Part shown: piece after piece, positions 1 through 9,336 of the stretch | Numbering within the stretch: the first letter of the stretch is position 1 | How the letters are laid out: each line of letters begins with the position of its first letter | NCBI RefSeq assembly: GCF_000423165.1 | Contig: NZ_KE383983.1 | Coordinates: forward strand, 916,376-980,375 | Length of the DNA stretch: 64,000 nucleotides | Direction of reading: 5' to 3' | Origin: Pseudidiomarina sediminum DSM 21906 | GTDB lineage: Bacteria > Pseudomonadota > Gammaproteobacteria > Enterobacterales > Alteromonadaceae | The notes under the pieces: model-generated | Databases searched by the model: none | What the model was told of the DNA's origin: nothing | The model's input: the letters and a program-made list of their open reading frames with translations, nothing else | Translations under genes and position numbers: made by a program

Positions 1-1300
1 ACGGGTCGGTGATTTTCCGATCACACCAGATTTTGCAGTAAAACTTGGTTGGGCAGCTGGTACAGTGTTATCGCGCTCAGGCAATCAACGGGTGTTGATG
101 GGTAAAGACACCCGGTTATCTGGCTATATGCTTGAATCTGCACTCGAAGCTGGGTTGCTTTCAGCTGGTGTAAGCGTTGAGTTCCTGGGCCCCATGCCTA
201 CCCCAGCAATTGCTTATTTGACCCGCAATTTTCGCGCTGCAGCGGGCATTGTGATTAGTGCATCGCACAATCCTTACCATGATAACGGGATCAAGTTCTT
301 CTCTGACTCAGGCAGTAAACTCCCCGATGCAGTGGAACGTGAAATTGAAGCATTGTTAGATGAGCCGTTAGTCTGTGTGCCGTCAGAGCAAATGGGACGT
401 GCGAGTCGTATCGACGACGCGCCAGGGCGTTATATCGAGTTTTGTAAAAGTGTGTTCCCGACCGAGTTGTCTCTGGCCGGCTTAACCATCGTCGTCGATT
501 GTGCTCACGGTGCAACCTACCACATTGCCCCTGATGTGTTGCGTGAGCTCGGCGGTACTGTGATAGAAATTGGCACCTCGCCAAATGGTATTAATATCAA
601 CCAAGGTTGTGGTGCAACGGATTTGAAAGCATTACAAGCTGCTGTCGTTGAGCATCAAGCAGACCTCGGTTTCGCGCTTGATGGCGACGGTGACCGCGTG
701 ATGTTGGTGACTGCCGAAGGACGCGTGGTCGACGGCGACGACATTATTTACATTCTGGCGCGTGCAGCGCAGCAAGACGGCATGCTGCAAGGCGGTATTG
801 TTGGCACCCTGATGTCCAACTTCGCCCTCGAAAAATATTTTGCTGATCATCATATTCCATTTGTGCGCGCCAACGTTGGCGATCGCTATGTGATGGAAGA
901 GCTAGCCAAGCGTGATTGGTTGATTGGCGGCGAAAATTCCGGTCACATTATTACGCGTCAGTTCCATAGCACCGGTGACGGTATGATTGCCGGTTTGCAA
1001 GTTCTTACTGCCATGTTACGTGAACAAGCATCATTGACGGAGTTGCTGGGCGACTTTGAAAAGTTCCCGCAAGCGCTGGTGAATGTGCGTTTTAAAGCGG
1101 GTTCAGATCCACTCAACAACGCACAGGTTCAAGCAGCAGTGGCGGAGGTTGAGCAAACCTTGGGTGATGACGGCCGCGTGTTGCTACGTAAATCAGGTAC
1201 TGAACCTTTGATTCGGGTGATGGTTGAAGGGCGAAACTCCGAGCAAGTTCAGGCCCTTGCGCAACAAATCGCCGACCAAGTTGACGCGGCGGCGAATTAA
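1..1300 (+). CDS. glmM: Phosphoglucosamine mutase GlmM, 5' end cut by the window
   Basis: Converts glucosamine-6-phosphate to glucosamine-1-phosphate in the cytoplasm, on the way to UDP-GlcNAc for peptidoglycan and LPS. The reading frame is open from base 2 ([11 protein letters not shown]...), so only about 15 N-terminal residues are missing; the GTG at 65 is internal and not the start. Visible family motifs are the phosphoserine loop SASHNP (Ser codon 263-265), the metal-binding DGDGDR loop, the sugar-binding GGENSGH and the C-terminal phosphate-binding [11 protein letters not shown]. It stands upstream of tpiA-secG, the usual neighbours in marine gammaproteobacteria. Identity is secure; only the true start is unseen. 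Confidence 0.97.
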   Translation, partial: RVGDFPITPDFAVKLGWAAGTVLSRSGNQRVLMGKDTRLSGYMLESALEAGLLSAGVSVEFLGPMPTPAIAYLTRNFRAAAGIVISASHNPYHDNGIKFFSDSGSKLPDAVEREIEALLDEPLVCVPSEQMGRASRIDDAPGRYIEFCKSVFPTELSLAGLTIVVDCAHGATYHIAPDVLRELGGTVIEIGTSPNGININQGCGATDLKALQAAVVEHQADLGFALDGDGDRVMLVTAEGRVVDGDDIIYILARAAQQDGMLQGGIVGTLMSNFALEKYFADHHIPFVRANVGDRYVMEELAKRDWLIGGENSGHIITRQFHSTGDGMIAGLQVLTAMLREQASLTELLGDFEKFPQALVNVRFKAGSDPLNNAQVQAAVAEVEQTLGDDGRVLLRKSGTEPLIRVMVEGRNSEQVQALAQQIADQVDAAAN

Positions 1301-1333
1301 TAAGCAGTCTCTACGAATTATTGAATTCAGTAC

Positions 1334-1362
1334 TTGTAAGTTGGCGGCAGGTTATGTAATAT
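1334..1362 (+). promoter_or_regulatory. Candidate sigma-70 promoter before tpiA
   Basis: In the 106-base gap after glmM, TTGTAA (1334-1339) and TAATAT (1357-1362) stand 17 bases apart, about 45 bases before the tpiA ATG. This would let tpiA-secG be transcribed independently of glmM. Found by eye only. Confidence 0.4.
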
Positions 1363-1406
1363 CTCGCCGCTCTTGAGGTAGCAACTTCAAACCGAGAGGC
1401 TCTGTT

Positions 1407-2183
1407 ATGCAACCATCACCTTTAGTGATCGCAAACTGGAAAATGAATGGCAATCGCCAGCTTGTCCAGCAACTTGCAAAAGTGCTTCGTGAATCACAAG
1501 CCGACCTAACCGAGGTGGCTGTGGTGGTTTGCCCACCGGCGGTTTTATTACCGGCGTGGCAGCAGGAAGTGTTTTATGATGCTATTCATTTAGGTGCACA
1601 AGACTTAAATGAACATGCGTCAGGTGCACACACTGGTGAGCATAGCTTAGCGTTATTGCATGAAGCCGGTGCAGATTATGCCCTGATTGGCCACTCAGAA
1701 CGTCGTCAGTTTTATGGTGACAGTGGACAACGCGTGCAGGCGAAAGTCGACGCGGTATTAAGCTACCAAGAACATCTTTTTAAGCTGGTGCTTTGTGTTG
1801 GAGAGCATGAGCAAGAGCGTGACGCGGGGCGTACCATTGAAGTGGTCCAGCAGCAGCTCGAAGAAGCATTGCAAAACGTAAGTGCAGCGCAAATCGCGCA
1901 AGTGGTCGTCGCTTACGAACCGGTTTGGGCGATTGGTACTGGTAAAACAGCAACACCAGCCCAAGCACAAGAAGTGCATGCTTTTATCCGACAGTGGTTG
2001 GTTCAGCGCTTTGGCGCGGCAGCCCAACAAATACCATTACTGTACGGTGGTAGTGTGAAAGCGGATAACGCCGCTACACTGTTCGCCGAAGCAGATATAG
2101 ACGGCGGCTTGATTGGCGGCGCAAGCTTAGAAGCGCAAGCGTTTCTAGAGATTTGTCGCGCAGCACAAGCGCAAAGAGGCTAA
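1407..2183 (+). CDS. tpiA: Triosephosphate isomerase
   Basis: Interconverts dihydroxyacetone phosphate and glyceraldehyde-3-phosphate in glycolysis and gluconeogenesis. The 258-residue product has the whole TIM-barrel active site: Asn10 and Lys12 in ANWKMNG, electrophile His96 in GHSERR, catalytic base Glu171 in AYEPVWAIGTG, and the phosphate-binding YGGSV near the C-terminus. Length is normal for the family. The ATG follows a GAGAGG-like ribosome site. The stop lies two bases before secG, so the two genes are co-transcribed, an arrangement common in Vibrio- and Alteromonas-type genomes. Confidence 0.98.
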   Translation: MQPSPLVIANWKMNGNRQLVQQLAKVLRESQADLTEVAVVVCPPAVLLPAWQQEVFYDAIHLGAQDLNEHASGAHTGEHSLALLHEAGADYALIGHSERRQFYGDSGQRVQAKVDAVLSYQEHLFKLVLCVGEHEQERDAGRTIEVVQQQLEEALQNVSAAQIAQVVVAYEPVWAIGTGKTATPAQAQEVHAFIRQWLVQRFGAAAQQIPLLYGGSVKADNAATLFAEADIDGGLIGGASLEAQAFLEICRAAQAQRG

Positions 2184-2185
2184 CT

Positions 2186-2512
2186 ATGTACGAATTTTTA
2201 CTGATTGCGTATCTTATCGTTGCCATCGTGTTGATCGGGTTTATCATGATTCAACAGGGTAAAGGTGCCGATATGGGAGCATCATTCGGTGCTGGCGGGT
2301 CAAACACCGTATTTGGTTCAGGTGGTTCTGGTAACTTCCTTACCCGTACGACTGCCATCATTGCAATTATCTTTTTTGTGTTGAGTTTGATTTTAGGTAA
2401 CTTATCTTCAGGCGGCAGCGAAGTGAAAAGTGAGTTCGAAGTAATCGATGCTCCAGCGCCTGTAACTGAAGAAATTCCGGCACCACAAGGTGACGTGCCA
2501 GAGTCAAACTAA
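2186..2512 (+). CDS. secG: Preprotein translocase subunit SecG
   Basis: Small inner-membrane subunit of the SecYEG channel. The 108-residue product has two membrane segments (about residues 3-22 and 52-72) joined by the typical glycine-rich loop with QQGKGADMGASFG and GSGG, then a charged Pro/Glu-rich tail. I start at the ATG at 2186 (MYEFLLIAY), which matches the family; a longer reading from TTG 2153 runs back into tpiA and adds no family sequence. It is followed directly by a tRNA-Leu gene, as secG-leuU is in Escherichia coli. Confidence 0.95.
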   Translation: MYEFLLIAYLIVAIVLIGFIMIQQGKGADMGASFGAGGSNTVFGSGGSGNFLTRTTAIIAIIFFVLSLILGNLSSGGSEVKSEFEVIDAPAPVTEEIPAPQGDVPESN

Positions 2513-2525
2513 GCAAGTGTCTTTC

Positions 2526-2610
2526 GCGGATGTGGTGGAATTGGTAGACACGCTATCTTGAGGGGGTAGTGCCTTCGGGCGTGCGGGTTCAAGTCCCGCC
2601 ATCCGCACCA
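2526..2610 (+). tRNA. leuU: tRNA-Leu (anticodon GAG)
   Basis: An 85-base class II tRNA with a long variable arm. The acceptor stem GCGGATG pairs with CATCCGC, the anticodon stem CTATC/GGTAG closes a TTGAGGG loop giving GAG, the T-arm carries GGTTCAAGTCC, and CCA is encoded at 2608-2610. It lies 13 bases after secG and is probably cut from the secG transcript. Confidence 0.96.
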
Positions 2611-2615
2611 AATTT

Positions 2616-2640
2616 GCAACCGGTTAACGGTTGCGTTTCC
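2616..2640 (+). terminator. Weak terminator-like hairpin after tRNA-Leu
   Basis: The inverted repeat GCAACCG (2616-2622) / CGGTTGC (2628-2634) has a 5-base loop and is followed by GTTTCCTT. The tail is poor in T, so termination may be partial. The 3' arm overlaps the -35 box of the metY promoter. Confidence 0.4.
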
Positions 2641-2659
2641 TTCGGGAAATCCTTATAAT
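2631..2659 (+). promoter_or_regulatory. Sigma-70 promoter of the initiator tRNA / rimP operon
   Basis: TTGCGT (2631-2636), a 17-base spacer and a perfect TATAAT (2654-2659) lie 17 bases before the tRNA. This is the expected promoter for metY and, by read-through, for rimP-nusA-infB. Confidence 0.68.
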
Positions 2660-2676
2660 ACGGACACGTTTTCGGA

Positions 2677-2753
<77 letters not shown>

Positions 2754-2776
2754 TTTAACAAAGGGTCCAGTGTTCT

Positions 2777-2805
2777 AAAAGCCCCGCAGCAGTTCGGGGC
2801 TTTTT
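2777..2805 (+). terminator. Intrinsic terminator after metY
   Basis: AAAAGCCCCG (2777-2786) pairs with CGGGGCTTTTT (2795-2805) around an 8-base loop; GC-rich stem plus a run of five T. First of two terminators between metY and rimP. Confidence 0.85.
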
Positions 2806-2869
2806 ACTATGTGACCTCTGCTGCGGTAGTGAGTTAACACAACAACTCATCATTAGCAGTCATAACACT

Positions 2870-2890
2870 GGGCGTTTACGCCCTTTTTTT
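2870..2890 (+). terminator. Second terminator or attenuator before rimP
   Basis: GGGCG (2870-2874), loop TTTA, CGCCC (2879-2883), then seven T. It ends five bases before the rimP ribosome site, so rimP-nusA-infB must be read through it. In Escherichia coli, NusA controls its own operon partly by termination in this leader; the same role here is inferred. Confidence 0.75.
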
Positions 2891-2909
2891 GTTTCAGGAG
2901 TTCAAGAAT

Positions 2910-3368
2910 TTGGCACGTATTGAAGAACGTTTAGTGACGCTTCTCGAGCCGGCGGTATCGGCTTTAGGGTTTGAGCTATGGGGCGTTGAGTTTGTTCGCG
3001 CAGGTAAGCATTCGACCTTGCGCGTGTATATTGATCACGCCAATGGTATCAGCGTCGATGATTGTGCTGACGTGAGCCATCAAGTAAGTGCATTGTTAGA
3101 TGTTGAAGATCCAATCAACACTGAGTACTACTTGGAAGTCTCTTCCCCAGGAATGGAACGTCCGTTTTTCAGCGCGGCGCAAATGCAAGATTACCTGGGC
3201 GAAACTGCGGCGGTTGAATTAACCGTGGCGCAGCAAAATAAACGTAAATTTAAAGGTGTTATCAAGGCAGTTGATGGCACTCAAGTCGAATTTGAAGTAG
3301 ATGGCGAGCCAATGAAGGTCAGCTATTCTGCCGTCAAAAAAGCTCATTTAGTCCCTCAGTTTAACTAA
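2910..3368 (+). CDS. rimP: Ribosome maturation factor RimP
   Basis: Assists assembly of the 30S ribosomal subunit in the cytoplasm. The 152-residue product has the N-terminal alpha/beta domain (ALGFELWGVEF, then LRVYIDH) with the family signature SSPGMERPF, and a C-terminal SH3-like barrel ending in SAVKKAHLVP. I choose the TTG at 2910 because CAGGAG (2895-2900) is correctly spaced from it and homologues begin at this point. An in-frame TTG at 2889 sits inside the terminator T-run, upstream of that ribosome site, and is unlikely. First gene of the nusA operon. Confidence 0.93.
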   Translation: MARIEERLVTLLEPAVSALGFELWGVEFVRAGKHSTLRVYIDHANGISVDDCADVSHQVSALLDVEDPINTEYYLEVSSPGMERPFFSAAQMQDYLGETAAVELTVAQQNKRKFKGVIKAVDGTQVEFEVDGEPMKVSYSAVKKAHLVPQFN

Positions 3369-3392
3369 GGATTGCGCAGGCGAGGCAAGATA

Positions 3393-4892
3393 ATGGCAAA
3401 AGAAATTTTATTAGTAGCAGAAGCTGTTTCGAACGAAAAAGACGTGTCGAAAGACAAAATTTTTGAAGCTCTCGAGTCTGCGTTGGCGCACGCGACGAAG
3501 AAGAAGTACGAAGGTGACATCGACGTACGTGTCAGTATTGACCGTACCACCGGTGACTTCGATACCTTCCGTCGTTGGCTCGTGGTTGATGATAGTGAGC
3601 AACCGCTTGAGCATCCTTATCGTGAAATCAGCTTAGCAGCGGCTCAGTATGAAGACGAGAGCATGCAAGCAGGCGACTACGTTGAAGAACAAATTGAGTC
3701 GATTGAATTTGACCGTATTACGACGCAAACCGCGAAACAGGTGATCGTACAGAAAGTACGTGAAGCTGAACGTGCGAAAGTGGTCGACGAATATAAAGAT
3801 CAAGTCGGTGAGTTGATTAGCGGTACGGTAAAACGTGCGAACCGTGAGCACGTGTTATTGGATTTAGGCAACAACGCCGAAGCGATGATTTATCGTGAAG
3901 AAATGTTGCCACGTGAATCTGTTCGTGTCGGCGACCGCGTGCGTGGTCTTCTGTATGACGTACGTCCAGAAGCGCGTGGTGCACAGTTATTTATGAGCCG
4001 CACCAATCCTGACTTTTTGATTGAGTTGTTCCGCATCGAAGTGCCAGAGATTGGCGAAGAGATGATCGAAATTCGTGGCGCAGCACGCGACCCTGGTTCA
4101 CGCGCTAAAATCGCAGTGAAGAGTAACGATCGTCGTATCGACCCAGTTGGTGCGTGTGTGGGTATGCGTGGCGCACGTGTGCAAGCCGTTTCAGGTGAGC
4201 TTGGTGGCGAACGTGTGGATATCGTCTTGTGGGATGATAACCCAGCCCAGTTTGTCATCAACGCGATGGCTCCTGCTGAAGTTGCCTCAATCGTTGTTGA
4301 CGAAGACGCGCATACCATGGACATCGCTGTGGAAGAGGGCAACCTCGCTCAGGCAATTGGTAAAGCTGGCCAAAACGTGCGTTTGGCGAGTCAATTGACC
4401 GGTTGGCAGTTGAATGTCATGTCGGTCGATGAGTTCAACGAGAAGAACGAAGCAGAATCACAGCGTTTGTTGGACTTGTTTACCAAACACTTGGATATCG
4501 ACGCCGACTTTGCTGGCGTGTTGGTTGACGAAGGCTTCTCAACCTTGGAAGAAATCGCGTACGTACCTATGGATGAACTCCTTGCTATCGAAGGTATGGA
4601 CGAAGACATCGTTGAAGAGTTGCGCAATCGTGCACGTGCGGTACTAACAACCAAAGCGTTGGCCGATGAGGAATCATTGGAAAGTGCAGAGCCAGACGAA
4701 ACCTTATTAGGCCTTGAAGGCTTGGATCGTCATTTGGCGTATGTATTGGCGAGCAAAGGCATTGTGACCTTGGAAGACTTAGCCGAGCAAGGTGTTGATG
4801 ACCTTGCTGAAATCGAAGAATTAAGTGAGCAACGAGCAGGCGAATTGATTATGCAAGCGCGTAATATTTGCTGGTTCGGTGGTGAAGAATAA
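3393..4892 (+). CDS. nusA: Transcription elongation and antitermination factor NusA
   Basis: Binds RNA polymerase and nascent RNA and modulates pausing, termination and antitermination. The 499-residue product has the N-terminal polymerase-binding domain ([16 protein letters not shown]), an S1 domain near residue 135 ([10 protein letters not shown]), two KH domains ([12 protein letters not shown] and [13 protein letters not shown]) and two C-terminal acidic repeats ending in ARNICWFG. Both repeats are present, as in enteric NusA. The ATG at 3393 is the family start; an upstream in-frame TTG at 3372 adds only seven unlikely residues. Lies 24 bases after rimP and 23 before infB. Confidence 0.98.
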   Translation: MAKEILLVAEAVSNEKDVSKDKIFEALESALAHATKKKYEGDIDVRVSIDRTTGDFDTFRRWLVVDDSEQPLEHPYREISLAAAQYEDESMQAGDYVEEQIESIEFDRITTQTAKQVIVQKVREAERAKVVDEYKDQVGELISGTVKRANREHVLLDLGNNAEAMIYREEMLPRESVRVGDRVRGLLYDVRPEARGAQLFMSRTNPDFLIELFRIEVPEIGEEMIEIRGAARDPGSRAKIAVKSNDRRIDPVGACVGMRGARVQAVSGELGGERVDIVLWDDNPAQFVINAMAPAEVASIVVDEDAHTMDIAVEEGNLAQAIGKAGQNVRLASQLTGWQLNVMSVDEFNEKNEAESQRLLDLFTKHLDIDADFAGVLVDEGFSTLEEIAYVPMDELLAIEGMDEDIVEELRNRARAVLTTKALADEESLESAEPDETLLGLEGLDRHLAYVLASKGIVTLEDLAEQGVDDLAEIEELSEQRAGELIMQARNICWFGGEE

Positions 4893-4915
4893 GATCAACG
4901 GGGGTACGACAGACT

Positions 4916-7588
4916 ATGGAAGAAGTAACGCTGGATAAACTAGCTAATGATGTAGGTACGACAGTTGATCGTTTGGTGACGCAATTTGCCGAGGCTGGCA
5001 TGAAGAAGTCAGCTGGCGATACCGTTACCGAAGACGAAAAACAAGCACTGCTTGCTCACTTAAATAAGCAGCACGGCGGTAAAGGTCCGCAAGAGCCAAG
5101 CAAGATGACCTTACAACGGAAAGAAAAAAGTACGTTGAGCATCGGTGGTGGCAGTGCTGGTCGTAACAAATCTGTGCAAGTTGAAGTACGTAAAAAGCGT
5201 ACGTATGTGAAACGTTCTGCCCTTGAAGAGCAGCAAAAAGCTGAGCAAGAAAAAGCGGAGCAAGAACGTTTAGCAGCAGAAGCCAAACGTCAGGAAGAAG
5301 AGGCGAAAGCAGCGGCGGAAGCCAAAGCGAAGGCTGAACAAAAAGCTGCTGAAGAAAAAGCGCAACAAGAAGCTGCACGCAAAGAAAAAGAGAAAGCGAA
5401 GGCGAAAGCTGACGCTGAAAAGCGTGCCGCGATGACGCCTGAAGAGCGTCAGAAAGCTGATGAAGCTAAAGCGGAAGCGGATCGTCTGCGTAAAGCGCAA
5501 GAAGAAGAAGCGCGTAAAAAAGCAGAAGAAGAAGCAGCTCGCCAAGCTGAAGAAGCGCGTCGCTTAGCAGAAGAAAACGAAGCGCGTTGGCAAGAAGAAG
5601 AAGCCAAGCGCAAAGAAGCCGAAAAAGAAGATGTACACTTCACCACCTCGCAATACGCGCAGCAAGCTGAAGACGAGCAAGACGTTGATGAAGAACGTCG
5701 TAACCGTCGTAAGCAGAAGCGTCGCAGTAAAGATGACGAGCGTGATGAAACACCACGTCGTGAGAAGCGTCGTAAGGGCTCGAAGCGTTCAACGCTCCAA
5801 CAAGCCTTTACCAAGCCAGCATCTCCGGTTGAACGTGAAATCAAAATCGGCGAAACCATTACTGTTGGTGAACTTGCCAACCGCATGGCGGTGAAAGCAA
5901 GTGAAGTGATCAAAACCATGATGAAAATGGGCGAGATGGTCACCATCAACCAAGTACTTGACCAAGAAACCGCGTCACTCGTGGTTGAAGAGATGGGTCA
6001 CAAGTGCGTATTGGTTAGCGACAACGCACTTGAGCAAGAAGTTTTAGCGGAACGTAACGAAGGTGAAGCCTTGGCGAAAGAGCCGCGTGCGCCAGTCGTT
6101 ACAGTGATGGGTCACGTTGACCACGGTAAAACGTCATTGTTGGATTACATCCGTAAAGCTAAGGTTGCTTCTGGCGAGGCCGGTGGTATTACCCAGCACA
6201 TTGGTGCATACCACGTTGAAACTGGTCACGGCATGATTACCTTCTTGGATACTCCAGGTCACGCAGCCTTTACCTCAATGCGTGCACGTGGTGCCGGTGC
6301 GACAGATATCGTTATCTTGGTGGTTGCTTCGGATGATGGCGTCATGCCACAAACCATCGAAGCCATCCAGCACGCGAAAGCTGCGGGTGTACCTATTGTG
6401 GTTGCGATCAACAAAATGGATAAGCCGGAAGCGGATCCTGATCGCGTGAAGAACGAGTTGGCGCAACGTGACGTTATCCCTGAAGATTGGGGCGGCGATG
6501 TACAGTTTGTGCCAGTATCTGCGCACACAGGTCAAGGTATTGATTCATTACTTGAAGCCGTACTGCTGCAAGCTGAGGTTCTCGATTTACAAGCTGTTGC
6601 CGCGGGTATGGCCCACGGTATCGTGATTGAGTCACGCTTGGACAAAGGCCGTGGTCCTGTCGCATCGATTTTGGTGCAAGAAGGTACCTTACGTCAGGGC
6701 GACATCGTTTTGTGTGGTCTTGAATATGGCCGTATTCGTGCCATGCGTGACGAGTTAGGCCGCGACGTGAAAGAAGCTGGCCCATCGATTCCGGTGGAGA
6801 TTCTAGGCCTTTCAGGTGTGCCGCAAGCTGGTGATGAAGCGACTGTTGTAAAAGACGAGCGTAAAGCGCGTGAAGTTGCTAACTACCGTCAAGGTAAATA
6901 CCGCGAAGTGAAACTTGCGAAGCAGCAGAAAGCGAAGCTGGAAAACATGTTTGCCAACATGCAAGAAGGCGACGTAAAAGAACTTAACATCGTTCTGAAA
7001 TCAGACGTTCAAGGTTCTTTGGAAGCGATTGCGGAGTCGTTGATGAAGTTGTCAACCGACGAAGTGAAAGTCAACATTATTGGTAGCGGTGTCGGTGGTA
7101 TCACCGAGACAGACGCCTCGTTGGCGAATGCTTCAAATGCGATCGTGGTTGGCTTTAACGTTCGAGCGGATGCTTCAGCGAAGAAAGTCATTGAACAAGA
7201 AAGCGTTGATTTACGTTACTACAGCGTTATCTATGATTTGATTGATGAAGTTAAACAGGCGATGGGCGGTATGCTTGCACCTGAATTCAAGCAGCAAATC
7301 ATTGGCTTGGCTGAAGTACGTGACGTATTTAAATCACCGAAACTTGGTGCCATCGCGGGTTGTATGGTCACCGAAGGTGTGGTGAAGCGTTCTGCACCAA
7401 TTCGTGTACTACGTGACAACGTAGTGATTTACGAAGGTGAACTTGAGTCATTGCGTCGCTTCAAAGACGATGTACAAGAAGTTCGCAACGGTATGGAATG
7501 TGGTATCGGCGTGAAAAACTACAACGACGTGCGTGTGGGTGACCAAATTGAGGTCTTCGAAACCGTACAAGTTGAGCGGAGTCTATAA
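4916..7588 (+). CDS. infB: Translation initiation factor IF-2
   Basis: GTPase that delivers initiator tRNA to the 30S subunit and promotes subunit joining. The 890-residue product has the IF2 N-terminal fold (about 1-55), a long highly charged Ala/Glu/Lys/Arg helix (about 95-290), a second IF2-N domain (about 310-360), then the G domain with GHVDHGKT (399-406), DTPGHA and NKMDKP, and C-terminal domains II-IV. The charged stretch gives low-complexity DNA at about 5220-5770. Family length is normal. ATG with upstream GGGGTAC. In operon between nusA and rbfA. Confidence 0.98.
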   Translation: MEEVTLDKLANDVGTTVDRLVTQFAEAGMKKSAGDTVTEDEKQALLAHLNKQHGGKGPQEPSKMTLQRKEKSTLSIGGGSAGRNKSVQVEVRKKRTYVKRSALEEQQKAEQEKAEQERLAAEAKRQEEEAKAAAEAKAKAEQKAAEEKAQQEAARKEKEKAKAKADAEKRAAMTPEERQKADEAKAEADRLRKAQEEEARKKAEEEAARQAEEARRLAEENEARWQEEEAKRKEAEKEDVHFTTSQYAQQAEDEQDVDEERRNRRKQKRRSKDDERDETPRREKRRKGSKRSTLQQAFTKPASPVEREIKIGETITVGELANRMAVKASEVIKTMMKMGEMVTINQVLDQETASLVVEEMGHKCVLVSDNALEQEVLAERNEGEALAKEPRAPVVTVMGHVDHGKTSLLDYIRKAKVASGEAGGITQHIGAYHVETGHGMITFLDTPGHAAFTSMRARGAGATDIVILVVASDDGVMPQTIEAIQHAKAAGVPIVVAINKMDKPEADPDRVKNELAQRDVIPEDWGGDVQFVPVSAHTGQGIDSLLEAVLLQAEVLDLQAVAAGMAHGIVIESRLDKGRGPVASILVQEGTLRQGDIVLCGLEYGRIRAMRDELGRDVKEAGPSIPVEILGLSGVPQAGDEATVVKDERKAREVANYRQGKYREVKLAKQQKAKLENMFANMQEGDVKELNIVLKSDVQGSLEAIAESLMKLSTDEVKVNIIGSGVGGITETDASLANASNAIVVGFNVRADASAKKVIEQESVDLRYYSVIYDLIDEVKQAMGGMLAPEFKQQIIGLAEVRDVFKSPKLGAIAGCMVTEGVVKRSAPIRVLRDNVVIYEGELESLRRFKDDVQEVRNGMECGIGVKNYNDVRVGDQIEVFETVQVERSL

Positions 7589-7593
7589 GGTTT

Positions 7594-7995
7594 ATGGCAA
7601 AAGATTACAGCCGTACCGATCGTGTAGGACAACAGTATCAGCGTGAAATCGCGCTGATACTGCAACGCGAAATCAAAGACCCTCGGGTCTCAATGGTGAC
7701 TGTTTCTGCCGTTGAAGTGTCGCGCGACTTGGCCTACGCCAAAGTTTTCGTGACCTTTTTGCAAGATGACGCAGAGCAGCGTAAGCAAGGCTTAAAAGTC
7801 TTGAACGACGCCGCGGGATTTATTCGCTCGTTATTGGGAAAACGTGTGCGTGCACGCATTATGCCTGAACTGCGTTTTGTCCATGACGGCTCGTTGAATG
7901 AAGGTATTCGCATGTCACGTCTGGTCGACGAAGCTATTGCGAAAGACCAACAACGTTCTAGCCAACACGATAAGGACGAGCAGGGAGACGATTAA
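7594..7995 (+). CDS. rbfA: Ribosome-binding factor A
   Basis: Small KH-fold protein (133 residues) that binds the 30S subunit and is needed for 16S 5'-end processing and cold adaptation. Family signatures are visible: an N-terminal [14 protein letters not shown] helix, [18 protein letters not shown], and the RMPELRF-like strand ([11 protein letters not shown]) followed by the LVDEA helix. It starts five bases after infB and its stop TAA overlaps the truB ATG by one base, so translation of truB is probably coupled to it. Confidence 0.97.
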   Translation: MAKDYSRTDRVGQQYQREIALILQREIKDPRVSMVTVSAVEVSRDLAYAKVFVTFLQDDAEQRKQGLKVLNDAAGFIRSLLGKRVRARIMPELRFVHDGSLNEGIRMSRLVDEAIAKDQQRSSQHDKDEQGDD

Positions 7996-8936
7996 TGGGA
8001 CGACGTAAATCGGGCCGCGATATTAGCGGTGTGATTGTCTTAGATAAGCCTCTCGAGTTAACCTCAAACGCCGCACTGCAAAAGGTGCGGCGTTTTTTTA
8101 ATGCTCGAAAAGGTGGTCATACTGGCGCACTTGATCCGCTCGCAACAGGTGTTTTACCCCTCTGTTTTGGCGAAGCTACCAAACTTTCACACTTTGCTTT
8201 AGAGGCCGATAAAACCTATCAGGTGACGGCGCAATTGGGGGTTCGGACGACCACCAGTGATGCAGAAGGCGAGGTGGTGGCCACCGCCGATGTGGCATTG
8301 ACGCCAGCGAAAATCGACGCAGCGATTGCCGCTTTTACAGGTGCGCAAGAGCAGTCACCGTCAATGTATTCAGCGCTGAAATATGAAGGTCGACCGTTGT
8401 ACTACTATGCGCGACAAGGCATAGAGGTTCCGCGTAAGTCACGTACCATCACGATTCACTCGATTGTTTTGCTTGGGTTTACAGAGACCACCCTAACGCT
8501 TGAAGTCACCTGCAGTAAAGGCACCTATATTCGTACGTTGATTGACGATATGGGCCAATATTTAGGCTGTGGTGCACACGTAGCAGCGTTGCGTCGTACC
8601 TGGATCGAAGGTGTTGAAGGTGACATGGTGACGCTGGACGAACTCGCTACTTTAGCTGAACAATGTGATCCGGAACAGGATGACTATGCGGCACTGGATG
8701 CGTTGTTGTTACCTTGTGATGCGGTGATCCGGCAAATTCCAGAGGTCGAAATCGCAGCGGCGGATGCGGCCCGCTTTAGTGCCGGTAACCCAGCACGTGT
8801 GGTGGTTGGTGACGCGCGGCCTGAAACTGAAGTGGTACGGGTACGTGCAGCAGGCGAATCGATACTGCTGGGGCTTGGCTATTGGCGCGATGATAAAATT
8901 ATGCCAAAGCGTGTCCTTTGCGTTGCTAATCGCTAG
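7995..8936 (+). CDS. truB: tRNA pseudouridine(55) synthase TruB
   Basis: Makes pseudouridine 55 in the T-loop of tRNAs and acts as a tRNA chaperone. The 313-residue protein has the catalytic motif GGHTGALDPLATG with the active Asp near residue 48, the SKGTYIRTL motif, and a C-terminal PUA-like region. It overlaps rbfA by one base. The codons for residues 25-34 contain a perfect terminator-like hairpin (8068-8099), listed separately. The rpsO promoter overlaps the last codons. Confidence 0.97.
   Translation: MGRRKSGRDISGVIVLDKPLELTSNAALQKVRRFFNARKGGHTGALDPLATGVLPLCFGEATKLSHFALEADKTYQVTAQLGVRTTTSDAEGEVVATADVALTPAKIDAAIAAFTGAQEQSPSMYSALKYEGRPLYYYARQGIEVPRKSRTITIHSIVLLGFTETTLTLEVTCSKGTYIRTLIDDMGQYLGCGAHVAALRRTWIEGVEGDMVTLDELATLAEQCDPEQDDYAALDALLLPCDAVIRQIPEVEIAAADAARFSAGNPARVVVGDARPETEVVRVRAAGESILLGLGYWRDDKIMPKRVLCVANR
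8068..8099 (+). terminator. Perfect intrinsic-terminator-like hairpin inside truB
   Basis: ACGCCGCAC (8068-8076) pairs over 9 of 9 bases with GTGCGGCGT (8085-8093) around an 8-base loop, followed at once by an unbroken run of seven T (8093-8099). This is a textbook terminator shape, 73 bases into the truB coding region, encoding ordinary TruB residues (NAALQKVRRFF). Whether it terminates depends on ribosomes: translating ribosomes would melt it, while untranslated RNA could terminate. Confidence 0.6.
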
Positions 8937-8951
8937 GTGAATCCGTATAAT
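8923..8951 (+). promoter_or_regulatory. Sigma-70 promoter of rpsO-pnp
   Basis: TTGCTA (8923-8928), 17-base spacer and a perfect TATAAT (8946-8951) overlap the end of truB. It corresponds in place to the rpsO P1 promoter of Escherichia coli. Confidence 0.7.
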
Positions 8952-8964
8952 ACGGGGCGATCTC

Positions 8965-8994
8965 ATCGGTGCTGAATTAGTGATCGGCACTGAT
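8965..8994 (+). promoter_or_regulatory. Hairpin in the rpsO leader, possible S15 feedback element
   Basis: ATCGGTGC (8965-8972) pairs with GCACTGAT (8987-8994), eight pairs with one G-T, around a 14-base loop and just before the ribosome site. S15 represses its own mRNA through leader structure in several bacteria; whether this hairpin does so is inference. Confidence 0.4.
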
Positions 8995-9018
8995 ATTTTT
9001 CACAATTAGGAGTATGTT

Positions 9019-9288
9019 ATGTCACTAACTGCGGCACAAAAAGCTGAAATCGTTAAAGAATACGGCCAAGGCGAAAACGACACTGGTTCTCCAGAAGTTC
9101 AAGTAGCTTTGTTAACTGCGAACATTAACGAACTGCAAAGCCACTTTAAAGAACACGCTAAAGATCACCACTCACGTCGTGGTCTGTTGCGCATGGTTAG
9201 CCAACGTCGTAAATTGTTGGACTACCTAAAGCGTAAAAATCAGCAGCGTTATGCTAGCTTGATTGAGCGACTAGGTTTGCGTCGCTAA
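9019..9288 (+). CDS. rpsO: 30S ribosomal protein S15
   Basis: Primary binder of the central domain of 16S rRNA and part of an intersubunit bridge. The 89-residue product is full length, with signatures [15 protein letters not shown], the helix-loop with [10 protein letters not shown], and the C-terminal [16 protein letters not shown] preceded by AGGAGT. It has its own promoter overlapping truB, a structured leader and a terminator before pnp, the same layout as Escherichia coli. Confidence 0.99.
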   Translation: MSLTAAQKAEIVKEYGQGENDTGSPEVQVALLTANINELQSHFKEHAKDHHSRRGLLRMVSQRRKLLDYLKRKNQQRYASLIERLGLRR

Positions 9289-9300
9289 GCACTGTTCGAA

Positions 9301-9325
9301 AAAGGGGCCGACTGGCCCCTTTTTT
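9301..9325 (+). terminator. Intrinsic terminator between rpsO and pnp
   Basis: AAAGGGGCC (9301-9309), 4-base loop, GGCCCCTTT (9314-9322), continuing as a run of six T (9320-9325). Some read-through is expected because pnp lies downstream with no obvious promoter of its own. Confidence 0.87.
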
Positions 9326-9336
9326 ACTTGTAAATC

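Noticed and set aside
3890-4342. Long open frame (150 codons) antisense to nusA
   Set aside because: Serine- and arginine-rich shadow of the NusA frame, no ribosome site and no recognisable domain.
5220-5770. Low-complexity repetitive DNA (GAAGAAGC/AAAGCG-type)
   Set aside because: It encodes the charged Ala/Glu/Lys/Arg helix of IF-2, common in this family; not a separate repeat or CRISPR.
5449-5949. Long open frame (166 codons) antisense to infB
   Set aside because: Mirror of the charged IF-2 segment; composition is forced by GAA/GCG codons on the other strand.
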